64,000 bases of DNA. Origin: an uncultured Sphingomonadaceae bacterium. GTDB taxonomy: Bacteria > Pseudomonadota > Alphaproteobacteria > Sphingomonadales > Sphingomonadaceae. Shown here piece after piece: positions 35,884 through 46,347 of the stretch (positions within the stretch are counted from its first letter, which is position 1; each line of letters begins with the position of its first letter). A program made the translations under genes and the position numbers. Where the stretch lies: NCBI GenBank assembly GCA_947501325.1, contig CANMVC010000001.1, positions 434,001 to 498,000 of the forward strand, in the 5' to 3' direction. A model generated the notes under the pieces. The model ran no database searches and was not told the DNA's origin. It was given only the letters and a program-made list of their open reading frames with translations.

Positions 35884-36699
35884 CTAACGGCTGCCGACAA
35901 AGCGCTGCGCATCCTTGCGTATCAGACGATCAATACCGCGCATCCATAGATCATTATGGCCACCATTTTTGATCGCATGCGCAACCTTTGGTTCCTTTGC
36001 AGCATCGAATAATCGCTCACCCATGGCAAACGGTATCAGGTCATCATCGGTACCGTGGATCCAACTTAAAGGCATGGCAATATTTTCTATCCGGTCGATC
36101 GAACGGTAACGGTCCTTTATAAGCCATTTGGCCGGCAGCAGCGCAAATTGCCGCTGCGCGATGTCGTCCATTCCGGTATAAGCGGCTTCCAAAATCAAAC
36201 CCGATGCTTCATTTTTTGACGCCAGCCAGGTTGCCACTCCGGTGCCAAGAGATTGCGCTGCGATAACAATCCGGTTCGGACCATAGCCTTGAGCAATCAA
36301 CCAGTCATAATGGGCCTGTGCCGTGGCATAGAGTGCCTCTTCGCTGGGTGCTCCGGGGTTTCCACCATAGCCGGGATATCCGACCGCTAGAACGCCGGCC
36401 CCCTCTTGCGCCATCGCTTCATAGATTGGCAGTCGTGACGCCAGCGAGCCGCCATTGCCGTGAAAATGGACTATAGTCGGTTTTGTTTCATCGGAAGGTG
36501 GGCGCCACAAGGATTTCAGCGTGCCAGAACCCTCAATATCTATACCCACAGTCACAAACCCGGCTTCACCCAGTTCCTTCTCTGACAAGACATGTTGATC
36601 AGGAATATATAGCAGGCTGCGTTGAAAGCTGTAGGCCAGAATAAGCAGTAGTAAATAGAGCCCTGCAATAACGACCAGGCTCATCAGCAAAACCCGCAT
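35884..36699 (-). CDS. Membrane-anchored alpha/beta hydrolase (Ser nucleophile)
   Basis: 271 aa from the ATG at 36699, overlapping the xthA stop (TGATG). An N-terminal hydrophobic anchor (LLMSLVVIAGLYLLLLILAYS) is followed by an alpha/beta hydrolase with AAQSLGTG as nucleophile elbow, the acid in SWIHGTDDDLIP and His in NGGHNDL. Typical of S33-like/BEM46 hydrolases of unknown substrate. Probably co-transcribed with xthA. Confidence 0.85.
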   Translation of the reverse strand: MRVLLMSLVVIAGLYLLLLILAYSFQRSLLYIPDQHVLSEKELGEAGFVTVGIDIEGSGTLKSLWRPPSDETKPTIVHFHGNGGSLASRLPIYEAMAQEGAGVLAVGYPGYGGNPGAPSEEALYATAQAHYDWLIAQGYGPNRIVIAAQSLGTGVATWLASKNEASGLILEAAYTGMDDIAQRQFALLPAKWLIKDRYRSIDRIENIAMPLSWIHGTDDDLIPFAMGERLFDAAKEPKVAHAIKNGGHNDLWMRGIDRLIRKDAQRFVGSR

Positions 36700-37487
36700 C
36701 AAAGGTTAAGCTCAACCCATGTTGGCGCATGATCACTGGCTTTTTCGCGACCGCGATGCTCTTTATCGACACCGCATTGCTGCAACCGGTCGGCTGCTAG
36801 CGGACTGAGCAGAAGATGATCGATCCGAAATCCCTGATCCCGCTGCCATCCGCCACTGCGATAATCCCAATAGGTCCAAATTTCACCGGCCGGATAGGTC
36901 ACGCCAAGAGCGTCTGTCCAGCCATCATGCAATATCCGTTGATAGGCCTCCCTGCTTTCGGGCTGCATTAGCGCGTCATTTTGCATGGCCTTGACCGAAA
37001 ACACGTCATTATCCCGTGGAATGACGTTATAATCGCCAGCCAGGATCGCGGGGACTTCTTCCTGCCAGATTTCAGTGGCCCGATCGCGCAACCGCTTCAT
37101 CCAGCGCAGTTTGAAATCAAACTTGGGGCCTGGTTGCGGATTACCGTTGGGCAGATAGATGCTTGCTACCCTGACTGTCTGTCCATTTGCGCTTTTGACA
37201 TTGGCTTCCAGATAGCGGCTATGTTCGTCCTCTGGCTCGCCATCGAGGCCACGCTTGGTCTCTTCGGGTTGCTGATCACGGGTCAGAATGGCAACGCCGT
37301 TAAAGCTTTTTTGCCCGTGCCAGATTGCTCCATAGCCAATTTTCTCAAATTCCGCTGCCGGAAATCCTTCGTCCTGCGTCTTAATTTCCTGCAAACAGGC
37401 GACATCGGGCTTGGTCTCTTCAAGCCACTCCAGCAAACGCGGCAGCCGCGCTTTTATGCCATTAATGTTGAAACTGGCTATTCTCAC
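36699..37487 (-). CDS. xthA: Exodeoxyribonuclease III
   Basis: 262 aa, GTG start. FNINGIKARLPRLLEWLEE, CLQEIKTQDEGF (catalytic Glu), AGDYNVIPRDNDVF and ASDHAPTWVEL are the EEP-family motifs of XthA, which removes 3' blocks and incises abasic sites during base excision repair. Followed by the hydrolase with a 1-base overlap. Confidence 0.93.
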   Translation of the reverse strand: MRIASFNINGIKARLPRLLEWLEETKPDVACLQEIKTQDEGFPAAEFEKIGYGAIWHGQKSFNGVAILTRDQQPEETKRGLDGEPEDEHSRYLEANVKSANGQTVRVASIYLPNGNPQPGPKFDFKLRWMKRLRDRATEIWQEEVPAILAGDYNVIPRDNDVFSVKAMQNDALMQPESREAYQRILHDGWTDALGVTYPAGEIWTYWDYRSGGWQRDQGFRIDHLLLSPLAADRLQQCGVDKEHRGREKASDHAPTWVELNL

Positions 37488-37498
37488 CGATGCAGCGA

Positions 37499-37861
37499 TC
37501 AGATAGAAAAACTGGAACCGCAGCCACAGCCGGACGCAGCGTTGGGGTTGGTAACCTGAAAGGCGCTGCCGCCAAGGGATTCTACAAAATCGACGGCGCT
37601 CCCGCGGACAAGATCCAAGCTGATTTCATCGACAACCAAGGTTACACCGGATTCTTCAACAACCACATCATCCGATTCAACTTCTTCGGCCAAGCCAAAG
37701 CGATATTGAAAGCCTGAACACCCCCCGCCTTCAACCGCCAGGCGCAGTATCGCTGGCTTTTTCTGCTTCTCAGCAATAGCAGCCACGCGTTTTGCGGCGT
37801 TGGGCGTCAGAATAATATCCTGCCCCGAGTCTTGATCGACGGTTTTGGCTGTTTGGGTCAT
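37499..37861 (-). CDS. erpA: Iron-sulfur cluster insertion protein
   Basis: 120 aa A-type carrier. The three cluster-binding cysteines are in EGGGCSGFQYRFG and the closing SGCGCGSSF. The ATG at 37861 is chosen because the upstream extension has no homology-like features. It delivers [4Fe-4S] clusters to apo-enzymes. Ends 12 bases before xthA begins, possibly one transcript. Confidence 0.92.
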   Translation of the reverse strand: MTQTAKTVDQDSGQDIILTPNAAKRVAAIAEKQKKPAILRLAVEGGGCSGFQYRFGLAEEVESDDVVVEESGVTLVVDEISLDLVRGSAVDFVESLGGSAFQVTNPNAASGCGCGSSFSI

Positions 37862-37933
37862 ATGGATAAGATAGGGATTGTGCAGCAGAGTGTCAAAAGA
37901 AGCCGCGAGAAAAATCACGGAAATCTGATCCTC

Positions 37934-37977
37934 AAATAAAAAGGGCTGGCAAGCGTTTCAGCATTACCAACCCCTTA
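37934..37977 (-). terminator. Probable rho-independent terminator of the M23 peptidase gene
   Basis: Read on the minus strand, AAGGGGTTGG pairs with CCAGCCCTT with one bulge and one G-T pair, and TTTTTATTT follows. It lies ~40 bases after the peptidase stop and before erpA. The large loop makes it a moderate candidate. Confidence 0.45.
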
Positions 37978-38016
37978 TGGCACCCTCTCCCAAAGGTGTA
38001 TCTAGATTCTGAACCC

Positions 38017-38715
38017 TTATTCTGCCGGGCCGCCCAATGCTACGCCCGGTGTAACTTGTTGAGCCAGAAGAAAATCGTTGGATTGCATAAACGGAATCGG
38101 ATTAACCGCTTCGCCAGCAATGCGTACTTCGTAATGAAGGTGGCTGCCAGTCGAGCGACCGGTTGAGCCCATAAATCCAATCAAATCACCGCTCTTTACG
38201 CGAGTATTTGCTTTGACGTTCAAGCGGGACATATGCCCGTAGCGTGTTTGAATTTCATTGCCGTGGTTGATTTCGATATAGTTTCCATAACCACGTACCC
38301 ATTGTGACCGCCCAACGATACCGTCTGCGGTGGCATAAATGGGGGTACCAACTGGGCCAGCCATATCGACACCCTTGTGACGGGCGCGGCGACCTTTGAA
38401 AGGATCAGAGCGAAATCCGTAAGAGCTGGTCAACTTAAAATTTTCGACAGGTTTGCGGGAAGGTATGGTCAACTTGACAGGGGTCTTTTTTCCCTGACCG
38501 GACCAATTGTTGAAAAGAAGGCGGAAAGCAGGGTCGGCTTCACCCAAAATATTGTCTGTATCCGATGGCTTGCTTTTCAGCACGTCTACCGGAAGACTGC
38601 TATCTGCGTCTGAAGCAATTGCCGTGGAAGAAAAAGATATTGCTGATCCTAAAATCGCAACAGTTGTGATATTTTTCACAACCCCTTGAAACAAACCTAC
38701 TACGCTATCGGTCAT
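38017..38715 (-). CDS. M23-family metallopeptidase
   Basis: 232 aa. A hydrophobic N-terminus (signal peptide or anchor, NITTVAILGSAISFSSTAIA) precedes a LytM domain from about residue 95: RARHKGVDMAGP (zinc His and Asp) and GSHLHYEVR (HxH). It cleaves peptidoglycan cross-bridges in the periplasm or activates amidases. Monocistronic by its spacing, with a likely terminator downstream. Confidence 0.9.
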   Translation of the reverse strand: MTDSVVGLFQGVVKNITTVAILGSAISFSSTAIASDADSSLPVDVLKSKPSDTDNILGEADPAFRLLFNNWSGQGKKTPVKLTIPSRKPVENFKLTSSYGFRSDPFKGRRARHKGVDMAGPVGTPIYATADGIVGRSQWVRGYGNYIEINHGNEIQTRYGHMSRLNVKANTRVKSGDLIGFMGSTGRSTGSHLHYEVRIAGEAVNPIPFMQSNDFLLAQQVTPGVALGGPAE

Positions 38716-38822
38716 AAACTGATCGAGTCCTGCTACTGCGAACCGAAAACTATCGGCTCAAAATTTTCGACAGAAATTCTGCCCCCGTCTTGTGGGAATA
38801 GAGGTAGGTTTATTTTAGTTAA

Positions 38823-39632
38823 TTATTCAATACCAAGATAATATTCCTGGGTTAAACCGGCTGCAAGGCGCGCCGAGTCGTTGAAAGGAGGCTTCAACCC
38901 GCCTCTAAAGTGGGTTTTTACCAGGTCCTTCCAATGGCGATGAGGATCGCATTTTCGTACATTACAACACCATTCAAACCATTTGGTTCCAAAAAATACG
39001 TGATTTATTTCGTCGTGATAGATGCGATTGAGCACCTTGGCGGTGAGAGGATCACCCTGTGCTTTAAAGCGCTCGACGGTATCAAGCGTGATGTCCAATC
39101 CACGCGCTTCGAGCACCATGGGGACGATCGCCAGCCGGGCGGAGGCGTCATGAGCGGTTGCTTTCGCGGTATCCCACAAGCCGTCATGGGCCGGCAAATC
39201 ACCGTAAAAGCTACCCATCTCGCGCAACCGCCGATCCAGAAGCACAAAATGCATCGCTTCCTCTGCACCGACACGGAACCAGTCATCGGCAAATTCGCGT
39301 GGAAATTCCGCACCAAACCGTCCGATCATATCAAAAGCCAAATCAATCGCGACAAATTCGATATGGGCCAAAGCGTGGATCAAGGCGATGCGCTTGGTCA
39401 CGGATGTACCCTTGCCGCGCCGCGGCATCTGTCCCGGCCGCAACAGTTCCGGACGATCCGGACGCGCCGGAACGTCCGGCATTGATACCGCAAAATCAGG
39501 CTCCAACCGGCCCTTTCGCCATTCTCTGGTCGCATATCGGGCCGCCATAACCTTGGCGGCTGGTTCTGCCGTCATCATGACCGCCCTTACAGCTTCACCA
39601 GCAGAAGGCTTTATTGGTGCCGCGACGTTCAA
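38823..39632 (-). CDS. DUF455 family ferritin-like protein
   Basis: 269 aa. Two E-x-x-H-type clusters, HIEFVAIDLAFDM and RVGAEEAMHFVLLDRRL, and a later IYHDEINHVFFGTKWF form a di-iron helical bundle typical of DUF455, related to the tRNA hydroxylase MiaE. The actual substrate of DUF455 proteins is not known to me. The bcp gene follows 12 bases downstream on the same strand. Confidence 0.85.
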   Translation of the reverse strand: MNVAAPIKPSAGEAVRAVMMTAEPAAKVMAARYATREWRKGRLEPDFAVSMPDVPARPDRPELLRPGQMPRRGKGTSVTKRIALIHALAHIEFVAIDLAFDMIGRFGAEFPREFADDWFRVGAEEAMHFVLLDRRLREMGSFYGDLPAHDGLWDTAKATAHDASARLAIVPMVLEARGLDITLDTVERFKAQGDPLTAKVLNRIYHDEINHVFFGTKWFEWCCNVRKCDPHRHWKDLVKTHFRGGLKPPFNDSARLAAGLTQEYYLGIE

Positions 39633-39644
39633 ATCAAAGATGCC

Positions 39645-40106
39645 TCAAGCGGCCTGAACGGCGGCAAGCACCTCTTCAGCATGCCCTTTGACCTTCACTT
39701 TTGGCCAAACCTGCAACACCTTGCCGTCCGGTCCGATCAGGAAAGTTGATCTGATAATGCCCATATAGGTTTTGCCGTACATTTTCTTTTCGGCCCACAC
39801 ACCGATTTTCTCAAGAAATTCCGTGCTTTCATCCGACGCGATATCAACAGTCAATTCTTGTTTGTTGATAAAATTCTGTTGGCGCTTCGGGCTATCGGCT
39901 GACATGCCCAGAACCGCCGCACCGGCCTTTTCAAACTCCGGCAGCAGCGCAGAAAAGTCTTTCGATTCCGTGGTACATCCCGGGGTGCTTGCTTTGGGAT
40001 AGAAAAACAGCACCAGTTTCTTGCCGTGATAATCAGACAATTTCACCATGCTGCCATCGGGCGCTGTCAGGTCCATGTCAGGCATCTTCTCGCCAACGTC
40101 TATCAT
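39645..40106 (-). CDS. bcp: Thioredoxin-dependent peroxiredoxin (BCP/PrxQ)
   Basis: 153 aa thioredoxin-fold peroxidase. FYPKASTPGCTTESKDF carries the peroxidatic Cys; the resolving Cys five residues later in many PrxQ proteins is absent (TTESK), so it probably works as a 1-Cys enzyme. It reduces hydroperoxides. The start overlaps the glnE stop (ATGA), so it is expressed with glnE. Confidence 0.93.
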   Translation of the reverse strand: MIDVGEKMPDMDLTAPDGSMVKLSDYHGKKLVLFFYPKASTPGCTTESKDFSALLPEFEKAGAAVLGMSADSPKRQQNFINKQELTVDIASDESTEFLEKIGVWAEKKMYGKTYMGIIRSTFLIGPDGKVLQVWPKVKVKGHAEEVLAAVQAA

Positions 40107-42829
40107 AATATGTCTCCTAATATTTCATGGGGGTCTGGCCGCAGGTGCCGATTCCATTCCTCAATAACGCATTGCCGGGCGGTGTCATACCCGTTCAAAA
40201 GGGCATCCCAACTTTCTTGGCCAGCCGCCTTGGCGATCAGCTCGCGGCTCGTCTCTGGCGGATAATCGCAGTCCGGTGACATCAGCCGCAAAGCGACAAG
40301 CAAACGCGTCATGAGTTCATGGGCTGCCACCATATTTTCGTCCAGATGTCCGCCAGCAACCAGCCCGCGCGCGGCCTCCCCTAATTGCGGGTGCAAGGCT
40401 TCGCCGGTTTTAAGCTGCAGGAAGTGGATGATGAATTCCCAATCGACCAGCCCGCCTTCCATCAGCTTTGTGTCGAGCGGTCCTTTTGGTGGTTTATGCT
40501 CGACAATATCCAGCCGCATTTTTCGCACGGCTTTGCGAAGGATTTCCGGCTCCCGCTGCTTTTTCAATATCGCTTGAATCTGCTCCTGCAATTGCTCGCG
40601 CGCCTCAGCTCCGCCATAAACCGGACGCGCCCTGGTTAGTGCCATATGCTCCCAAGTCCAGGCGCTTTCTGCTTGATATTTATAGAAACTTTCTATGGTA
40701 ACAGCCATCGGACCTTGTGTCCCGGAAGGTCTTAGTCTGGTGTCGACCTCGTAAAGCGGCCCCGCGGCCGTGGGCACGGAAAGCGCAGCAACCATACGCT
40801 GGGCAAGCCGGTTAAAATATTGCGTACCGCCCAAGGGACGCCGACCATCTGATTCCGCGCCATGGTCGCCGGTGAAGAGAAAGATCAAATCAAGATCCGA
40901 AGCATGGGTGAGCGCCTCACCGCCCAATCGGCCGAGTGCAAGGATCAACATTTCGCTGCCGGGGACCTTGCCATGAGCCTTTTCAAATTCCGATATCGTC
41001 GCGTCCGTCAGCACCTGGATCGCGGCTTCGGCAACCCGCGCGTAACCGGCCGCGATAGCCAGTGGATCGTGGCGGGATTCGATCAGCTGTGTGCCCAGTG
41101 CAAAACGCTTTTCCCCGACACGCGCGCGAACGCGGTCGAGCAGCATCTGATAATCATCGCCATCTTCACACCGCGCAAATTGCTCTGCTAATTCGTCAAC
41201 CGAAGGCGGCAGGTCCAACGCCGTTGTATCGATCAACCCTTCCAGCAATTCGGTCCTGCGAGACAGCTCCTCTGCCAAGACAGGCGCATGGCTCAATATG
41301 TGGCTAAGCATATCCCGCAGGCCCGGACGCGCTTCGAGCATGCGGAAAAAATTAATTGCCGTGGGCAGCTTGTCGATGAGACTGTCCAGACGGATGAGCG
41401 CTTGTTGCGGATTGGGTGACGCCGCAATGGCTTCGATCATTTCAGGTAGCACGGCTTCGAAGGATTCCACCGCCGCTGCACTTCTGAGCGCGGTCACCTT
41501 GCCGCTGCGCCAGCGTTTGATTTTTTCAGCGACGCTAGGAACTTGTGTAACGCCTCTTTGCTCCAGCGCCGCCTCCAGCGCCTGATCTGCTTGTGGCAGC
41601 GCATCGCTGTCATCAGAGTCGATTAACTCGTCATAGATCGCGCCGACGGCTTCTACGACTGGGGCCAGCAAGGCTAGTAAATCAGTCCCCTGACGCAACC
41701 CATGGAGCTGGGCGACCCTGTCCAATGCTGTCTCGTCGCTGGGCAGGCTGTGCGTTTGTTGATCATTGACCATTTGCAGGCGATGTTCGATCACTCTGAA
41801 CAATTCATAAGATTCAGCTAAAGTCGTCGCTCTATCTGAATCAATCCGGCCCGCATCGGCCAGTTCGCGCAGAGCATCCCGCGTTGCTGGAGCGCGCAGC
41901 GCCGGCTCCCGACCACCAAAGATCAATTGGTGCATCTGCGCATAAAATTCCGCTTCGCGGATACCGCCACGTCCGCGCTTCAGATCATATCCGGGACCAA
42001 ATTTCTGCCCCGCAGCATAATGATCGCGGATTTGGAAGGATACAGCGCCAATATTGCGGATCGCCCCATAGTCCAGAGAACGCCGCCAGATGAAGGGATT
42101 GATTGTCTCGAGAAAATAGCGCCCGAGATCACCGTCCCCTGCCGCAAAGCGCGAGCGTATAAACGCCGCCTGCTCCCATGCCAGCGCGCTGGATTCATAA
42201 TAGCTTATCGCCGCTTCGACCGGCAGCGCCACTGGACTGACTTCTGGTGATGGCCGCAACCGCATATCAACCCGAAAAACGTAACCATCCGCGTCGCGCG
42301 CGTTAAGAGCGTCCACCAATTGTTGACCAACGCGCCGCGCCGCATCGCTCGGTTCTTCGCGGCCACGGGTCGGTATTTTGTCAGGATCATAAATGAAGAT
42401 CGGATCGATGTCGGACGAGTAGTTCAATTCCCGGCTGCCATGCTTGCCCAGGCCAATGACCGCCAGGCCCTTTGGATCAGCGTCCGGATAACGGGTTGCG
42501 TAAATATCGGCCAAAGCTTCATCCAGCGCGCGATCGGCAAAATCCGAAAGATGCGTAACAACTTCGGTCAAACTCAGCTGGCCTGCCAAATCACCCACAG
42601 CCAATGTCAGCGCAAGCGCCCGCTTTTCTTGCCTTAGTTTCTGGCGGACATTTTCTGCCCCGGCTCCGGCTTCGTTTACAAATGCCAAGGCCGCTTGTAA
42701 ATTCTCTTCAGCCAGCAATGTTGTCAGCTCCGGCTGAACCTCCATGGCCATGCCCAAGTAAGGCGCATGGTCTTGCGCGCGCTTTATCGCATCTTTCAGG
42801 TCAATCGGTTCAGGGAGCCCCTTAATCAT
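40103..42829 (-). CDS. glnE: Bifunctional glutamine synthetase adenylyltransferase/deadenylylase
   Basis: 908 aa, near the usual length. It contains two nucleotidyltransferase domains: N-terminal deadenylylase [20 protein letters not shown] and C-terminal adenylylase [19 protein letters not shown]. It switches glutamine synthetase off and on under control of PII. Start overlaps the tgt stop (ATGA), so tgt-glnE-bcp form one operon. Confidence 0.96.
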   Translation of the reverse strand: MIKGLPEPIDLKDAIKRAQDHAPYLGMAMEVQPELTTLLAEENLQAALAFVNEAGAGAENVRQKLRQEKRALALTLAVGDLAGQLSLTEVVTHLSDFADRALDEALADIYATRYPDADPKGLAVIGLGKHGSRELNYSSDIDPIFIYDPDKIPTRGREEPSDAARRVGQQLVDALNARDADGYVFRVDMRLRPSPEVSPVALPVEAAISYYESSALAWEQAAFIRSRFAAGDGDLGRYFLETINPFIWRRSLDYGAIRNIGAVSFQIRDHYAAGQKFGPGYDLKRGRGGIREAEFYAQMHQLIFGGREPALRAPATRDALRELADAGRIDSDRATTLAESYELFRVIEHRLQMVNDQQTHSLPSDETALDRVAQLHGLRQGTDLLALLAPVVEAVGAIYDELIDSDDSDALPQADQALEAALEQRGVTQVPSVAEKIKRWRSGKVTALRSAAAVESFEAVLPEMIEAIAASPNPQQALIRLDSLIDKLPTAINFFRMLEARPGLRDMLSHILSHAPVLAEELSRRTELLEGLIDTTALDLPPSVDELAEQFARCEDGDDYQMLLDRVRARVGEKRFALGTQLIESRHDPLAIAAGYARVAEAAIQVLTDATISEFEKAHGKVPGSEMLILALGRLGGEALTHASDLDLIFLFTGDHGAESDGRRPLGGTQYFNRLAQRMVAALSVPTAAGPLYEVDTRLRPSGTQGPMAVTIESFYKYQAESAWTWEHMALTRARPVYGGAEAREQLQEQIQAILKKQREPEILRKAVRKMRLDIVEHKPPKGPLDTKLMEGGLVDWEFIIHFLQLKTGEALHPQLGEAARGLVAGGHLDENMVAAHELMTRLLVALRLMSPDCDYPPETSRELIAKAAGQESWDALLNGYDTARQCVIEEWNRHLRPDPHEILGDIL

Positions 42830-43953
42830 TGCTGCAGATATTTCCCGCGGAAATTGCTGGCAAAGGCAGCAAAAACGCCGCCGGCTATGGCGTCTCGCAT
42901 CCCGGCCATTAGTGATTGATAAAAAGCAATATTATGCTCGGTCATCAACATCGCCCCCAATATCTCCTTTGACCGGATCAGGTGGTGAAGATAGGCACGG
43001 CTGTACGTCTGACAAACGGGACAAGCGCAACTTGCGTCCAAAGGCTCCAGATCTTCGGCAAATTTTGCGTTGCGGATATTGATGGGACCGGTCTCGGTAA
43101 AAGCCTGACCATTGCGCCCGGATCGGCTCGGCAGCACACAATCAAACATATCGACGCCGCGCTCGACAGCCCCGACCAAATCATCCGGCTTGCCAACTCC
43201 CATCAGATAACGCGGTTTGTCAGCCGGCAGTTGATCGGGCGCATAATCAAGCACATCGAACATTGCTTCCTGTCCCTCGCCCACAGCCAATCCGCCAATC
43301 GCATACCCATCAAAACCGATTTCGATCAGCGCTTCAGCTGAAGCGGCGCGGATATCCCTATCCAGAGACCCTTGCTGAATACCAAAAAGCGCGGACTTTT
43401 TCGCATGATCTTTGCCGCTGTCAAAACCATCCCGGGAGCGCTTGGCCCAACGCATAGAGCGCTCCATAGACAGGACTGCTTCCTCGCGGGTTGCACCATT
43501 TTTGGTGCATTCGTCAAAAGCCATAACGATATCGCTGCCGAGCAGGCGTTGAATTTCCATCGAACGTTCCGGTGTCAGCATGTGGCGTGATCCATCCAAA
43601 TGGCTTTGAAACTCCACACCATTTTCGCTCATCTTGGTGAGATCCGATAGGCTCATCACTTGATAGCCACCGCTATCGGTCAAGATCGGCCGCTCCCAAT
43701 TCATGAATTTGTGCAAGCCGCCGAGCTTGGCTACCCGCTCCGCGCCAGGCCGAAGCATAAGATGATACGTGTTGCCCAAGATGATATCCGCGCCGGTTGC
43801 ACGCACCGTTTCCGGTTTCATTGCCTTGACTGTCGCAGCCGTCCCCACCGGCATAAAGGCTGGTGTGCGAATGTCCCCGCGTTGCATCGTGATTTTTCCG
43901 GTGCGCGCCTTGCCATCAGTGGCAGCGATCGAAAAAGAAAAACGGTCAGCCAT
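42826..43953 (-). CDS. tgt: Queuine tRNA-ribosyltransferase
   Basis: 375 aa. [10 protein letters not shown] holds the substrate-binding Asp, [13 protein letters not shown] the second one, and the zinc site is [17 protein letters not shown]. It exchanges G34 for preQ1 in tRNAs with GUN anticodons. queA lies 2.4 kb away on the same strand. Confidence 0.96.
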   Translation of the reverse strand: MADRFSFSIAATDGKARTGKITMQRGDIRTPAFMPVGTAATVKAMKPETVRATGADIILGNTYHLMLRPGAERVAKLGGLHKFMNWERPILTDSGGYQVMSLSDLTKMSENGVEFQSHLDGSRHMLTPERSMEIQRLLGSDIVMAFDECTKNGATREEAVLSMERSMRWAKRSRDGFDSGKDHAKKSALFGIQQGSLDRDIRAASAEALIEIGFDGYAIGGLAVGEGQEAMFDVLDYAPDQLPADKPRYLMGVGKPDDLVGAVERGVDMFDCVLPSRSGRNGQAFTETGPINIRNAKFAEDLEPLDASCACPVCQTYSRAYLHHLIRSKEILGAMLMTEHNIAFYQSLMAGMRDAIAGGVFAAFASNFRGKYLQQ

Positions 43954-44108
43954 TCAAATTTGTTCCAATCAACGAAGTAAGGCCCGCAAAAACAAAGAAT
44001 TTTGTGTTTTTTACCTTATGGTGTAACCAAAGGGCCGTCTTGTACGAATCCCTCAGTAACTGTGCAGGATGGTAGCAGTTTTTCAAAGACCAAAATCGGG
44101 AGTAGAAT

Positions 44109-44456
44109 ATGACAAAGACGATGAAATTAAGTTCAGCCGCAACCGCGCTGATCGCAGCAGCAGCCCTTTCCGCCTGTTCCGGTGGCGCTAGCGAAGCGAC
44201 TGAAGGCGCTGAAGCCGGCACTGAAGAAGTGACCGAAGTGGCAGCAGCTGAAAAAGAAAAATGCTTTGGTATCGCTAAAGCCGGCGAAAATGATTGCGCC
44301 GCTGGCGAAGGCACAAGCTGTGCCGGCACATCCGTTGTCGATTATCAAGGCAATGCCTGGACATATACCGAAGCTGGCGAATGTGAGCCTCAAGGCGGTT
44401 CGCTGACCGAAGTGGCCGACAATGATCCACCGGTACCCGTCGCTTCTGAAGGCTAA
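44109..44456 (+). CDS. DUF2282-like lipoprotein (BufA1-like)
   Basis: 115 aa. The N-terminus ends in a lipobox (ALSACSGG), so a lipoprotein is predicted; the mature part has [18 protein letters not shown] and GECEPQGG, the four-cysteine pattern of DUF2282/BufA1, recently linked to periplasmic copper handling after peptide modification by MNIO enzymes. The modifying-enzyme genes that usually follow are absent. A strong terminator closes the gene, so it is monocistronic. Confidence 0.7.
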   Translation: MTKTMKLSSAATALIAAAALSACSGGASEATEGAEAGTEEVTEVAAAEKEKCFGIAKAGENDCAAGEGTSCAGTSVVDYQGNAWTYTEAGECEPQGGSLTEVADNDPPVPVASEG

Positions 44457-44483
44457 ACCCCTTTACGACATATAGTTTTGAAA

Positions 44484-44511
44484 GGGCGGTTCCATTGAAC
44501 CGCCCTTTTTT
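44484..44511 (+). terminator. Rho-independent terminator
   Basis: GGGCGGTTC, a CATT loop and GAACCGCCC form a perfect 9-bp stem followed directly by TTTTTT. It ends the DUF2282-like gene and also faces the convergent GNAT gene. Confidence 0.95.
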
Positions 44512-44550
44512 GTTTCCTGTTTGAGCAATATCTCTTCTGCGCCAATGGCC

Positions 44551-45135
44551 TTATCGCGCAGCTCTAAACATCGGCGTCATGACCGGCGACTTACCGACTT
44601 GAATCTCGCCGACCACTTCAAAACCATGACGTTCGTACAGTGATATATTACGCGGATTGGACGATTCGAGATAGGCTGGCAACCTGTCTTCATCGACCCG
44701 CCGCAAGGCATGTTTCATCAATTCGCCACCCAAGCCGCACCCGAAATATTGAGGGTCGGCCGCTATAACGGGAAGATACCAGTGCGGTTCATCGGGATGA
44801 TAGCACCCCATCTGCTCCATCATCATCGCGAAATCTTCGCCCAGTTCCGGTGCAATATGGTTTTCTAGCGCCGCATCCATCGCTTCTTCATCTGGTTCGA
44901 CATCAGGCGGCAACCAAAGCGCCACACCCATGCCGTTATTGGCAACAAAGGCGCTTTGATGGTTAAAGGCCCTGCCGCCAAAACCGTCAAAAAATGCCCC
45001 GATGCAGGTCAAGTACGTGTGGGTTTCGGGCAAAACCCATCGGGCGATAGGATCCGCCGCGAAGCCCAGAACCAATGTGTCAATCAATTCCGTTCGATCG
45101 GCGGCTTGCGCGACGCTCACTTCTGGTATGCACAT
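44551..45135 (-). CDS. GNAT family N-acetyltransferase
   Basis: 194 aa. YFGCGLGGELMKHALRRVDE is the acetyl-CoA pyrophosphate-binding motif, and the C-terminal LESSNPRNISLYERHGFEVVGEI is the usual last strand region. Substrate unknown. It lies 9 bases after the homocysteine methyltransferase gene on the same strand, so one transcript is likely. Confidence 0.88.
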   Translation of the reverse strand: MCIPEVSVAQAADRTELIDTLVLGFAADPIARWVLPETHTYLTCIGAFFDGFGGRAFNHQSAFVANNGMGVALWLPPDVEPDEEAMDAALENHIAPELGEDFAMMMEQMGCYHPDEPHWYLPVIAADPQYFGCGLGGELMKHALRRVDEDRLPAYLESSNPRNISLYERHGFEVVGEIQVGKSPVMTPMFRAAR

Positions 45136-45144
45136 ATAATATCC

Positions 45145-46107
45145 TTATTCTTGTTCAAAGCCTGTCCCGCCACTGATGCAAGCCAGAGCGATCTGTTTGA
45201 TATGGCGATGGTCGGTTCCGCAGCAGCCGCCCAAAATATTTATCCGGGGAAAGCGCGCCCGCAGCGCGGCATAACGTTGCCCCAAGTCAACGGGGTCACC
45301 CTCATCCAGTGTTTCCGCCTCATCCAACTCAGCATGACTGCATGTTGAGGCATTCGCGCGCAGGCCGCGTAATCGGTCAATCCAGGCCCCGCCATCCAGA
45401 ACCTGATCAAAATGTGTCGGATGCGCACAATTGACCATATAATAGGCGGGTGCGGCTCCTGTTTTTGCGTCAGTCTCTTCAATAGCTTCCATAAGTGACT
45501 GACCTGTCGGTAATCGACCATCGGTCTCGACCGTAAATGAGATGACATGCGGTATAGCCAGCGAATCAGCGGCGCGCGCCAATCCGATTGCCTCGTTGAC
45601 GTTGGTCATCGTTATCGCGGTCACCATGTCAGCCTCTGTGTCGGCAAATACAGAGATTTGTTGTCGATGATAAAACTCAGCCTCAGCGGCACTCATGAGG
45701 GCACCCGGATCATAACCATCGCCGCGCGGGCCAACACAGCCGCTAATAACCATCGGAAAACTTGCTGTTGCAAGCTCCTCTCGCAATTCGACGAGCAACT
45801 TGATCGCGTGCCGGTTCGCCTCCGCGAGCGACGACTCATTATATCCAAGCCTGGCCCCCCAGTCGGCACTGGCCCGCCAGGTGGCGCTTTCCAGAATAAA
45901 GCCGACGTCATGCGCTTTCGCGATTGAGGCATGGCGGTGAAAATAGCGACACAATGCGTCGCGTCCGGCGGCGTGCTTTAACAGATGAAAGGCTGCAAAA
46001 TCCGGCAGATCGAGCCCATCTTCGAAAATCAGGGTCGTCTCAATACCGCCATCTGTCAGAAAAATCCCAGCGTCCAATTGCGGCAGGCAATTTCTATATA
46101 CAGGCAT
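45145..46107 (-). CDS. Homocysteine S-methyltransferase family protein
   Basis: About 320 aa from the ATG at 46107; the open frame runs to 46179 but without a better site. ILTDGGIETTL-type beginning (FLTDGGIETTLIF), YYMVNCAHPTHF and ILGGCCGTDHRH give the three zinc-binding cysteines. It transfers a methyl group, typically from S-methylmethionine or a betaine, to a thiol. Not coupled to known methionine genes here. Confidence 0.88.
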   Translation of the reverse strand: MPVYRNCLPQLDAGIFLTDGGIETTLIFEDGLDLPDFAAFHLLKHAAGRDALCRYFHRHASIAKAHDVGFILESATWRASADWGARLGYNESSLAEANRHAIKLLVELREELATASFPMVISGCVGPRGDGYDPGALMSAAEAEFYHRQQISVFADTEADMVTAITMTNVNEAIGLARAADSLAIPHVISFTVETDGRLPTGQSLMEAIEETDAKTGAAPAYYMVNCAHPTHFDQVLDGGAWIDRLRGLRANASTCSHAELDEAETLDEGDPVDLGQRYAALRARFPRINILGGCCGTDHRHIKQIALACISGGTGFEQE

Positions 46108-46347
46108 GGTTCTCGTCTCTTCATCAGGTGGCGCGGGTCGCCACTTATCGGTGACCGCCTCTGCCATCGATTCCAGCAATGGATTTGCGATTTCGCAAAA
46201 AGTGTTGGCAAATATTCAATCTGCGGAATGAAGCTGGAAACATTTATCCACAGCGCGTTTGTCGCTATCGAAAATGAAACGAGTAACGATGGGATGCCGT
46301 TTCAATATGGCCTCTCGTCACCATTGGTCATCAATGCCGCTAACCGG

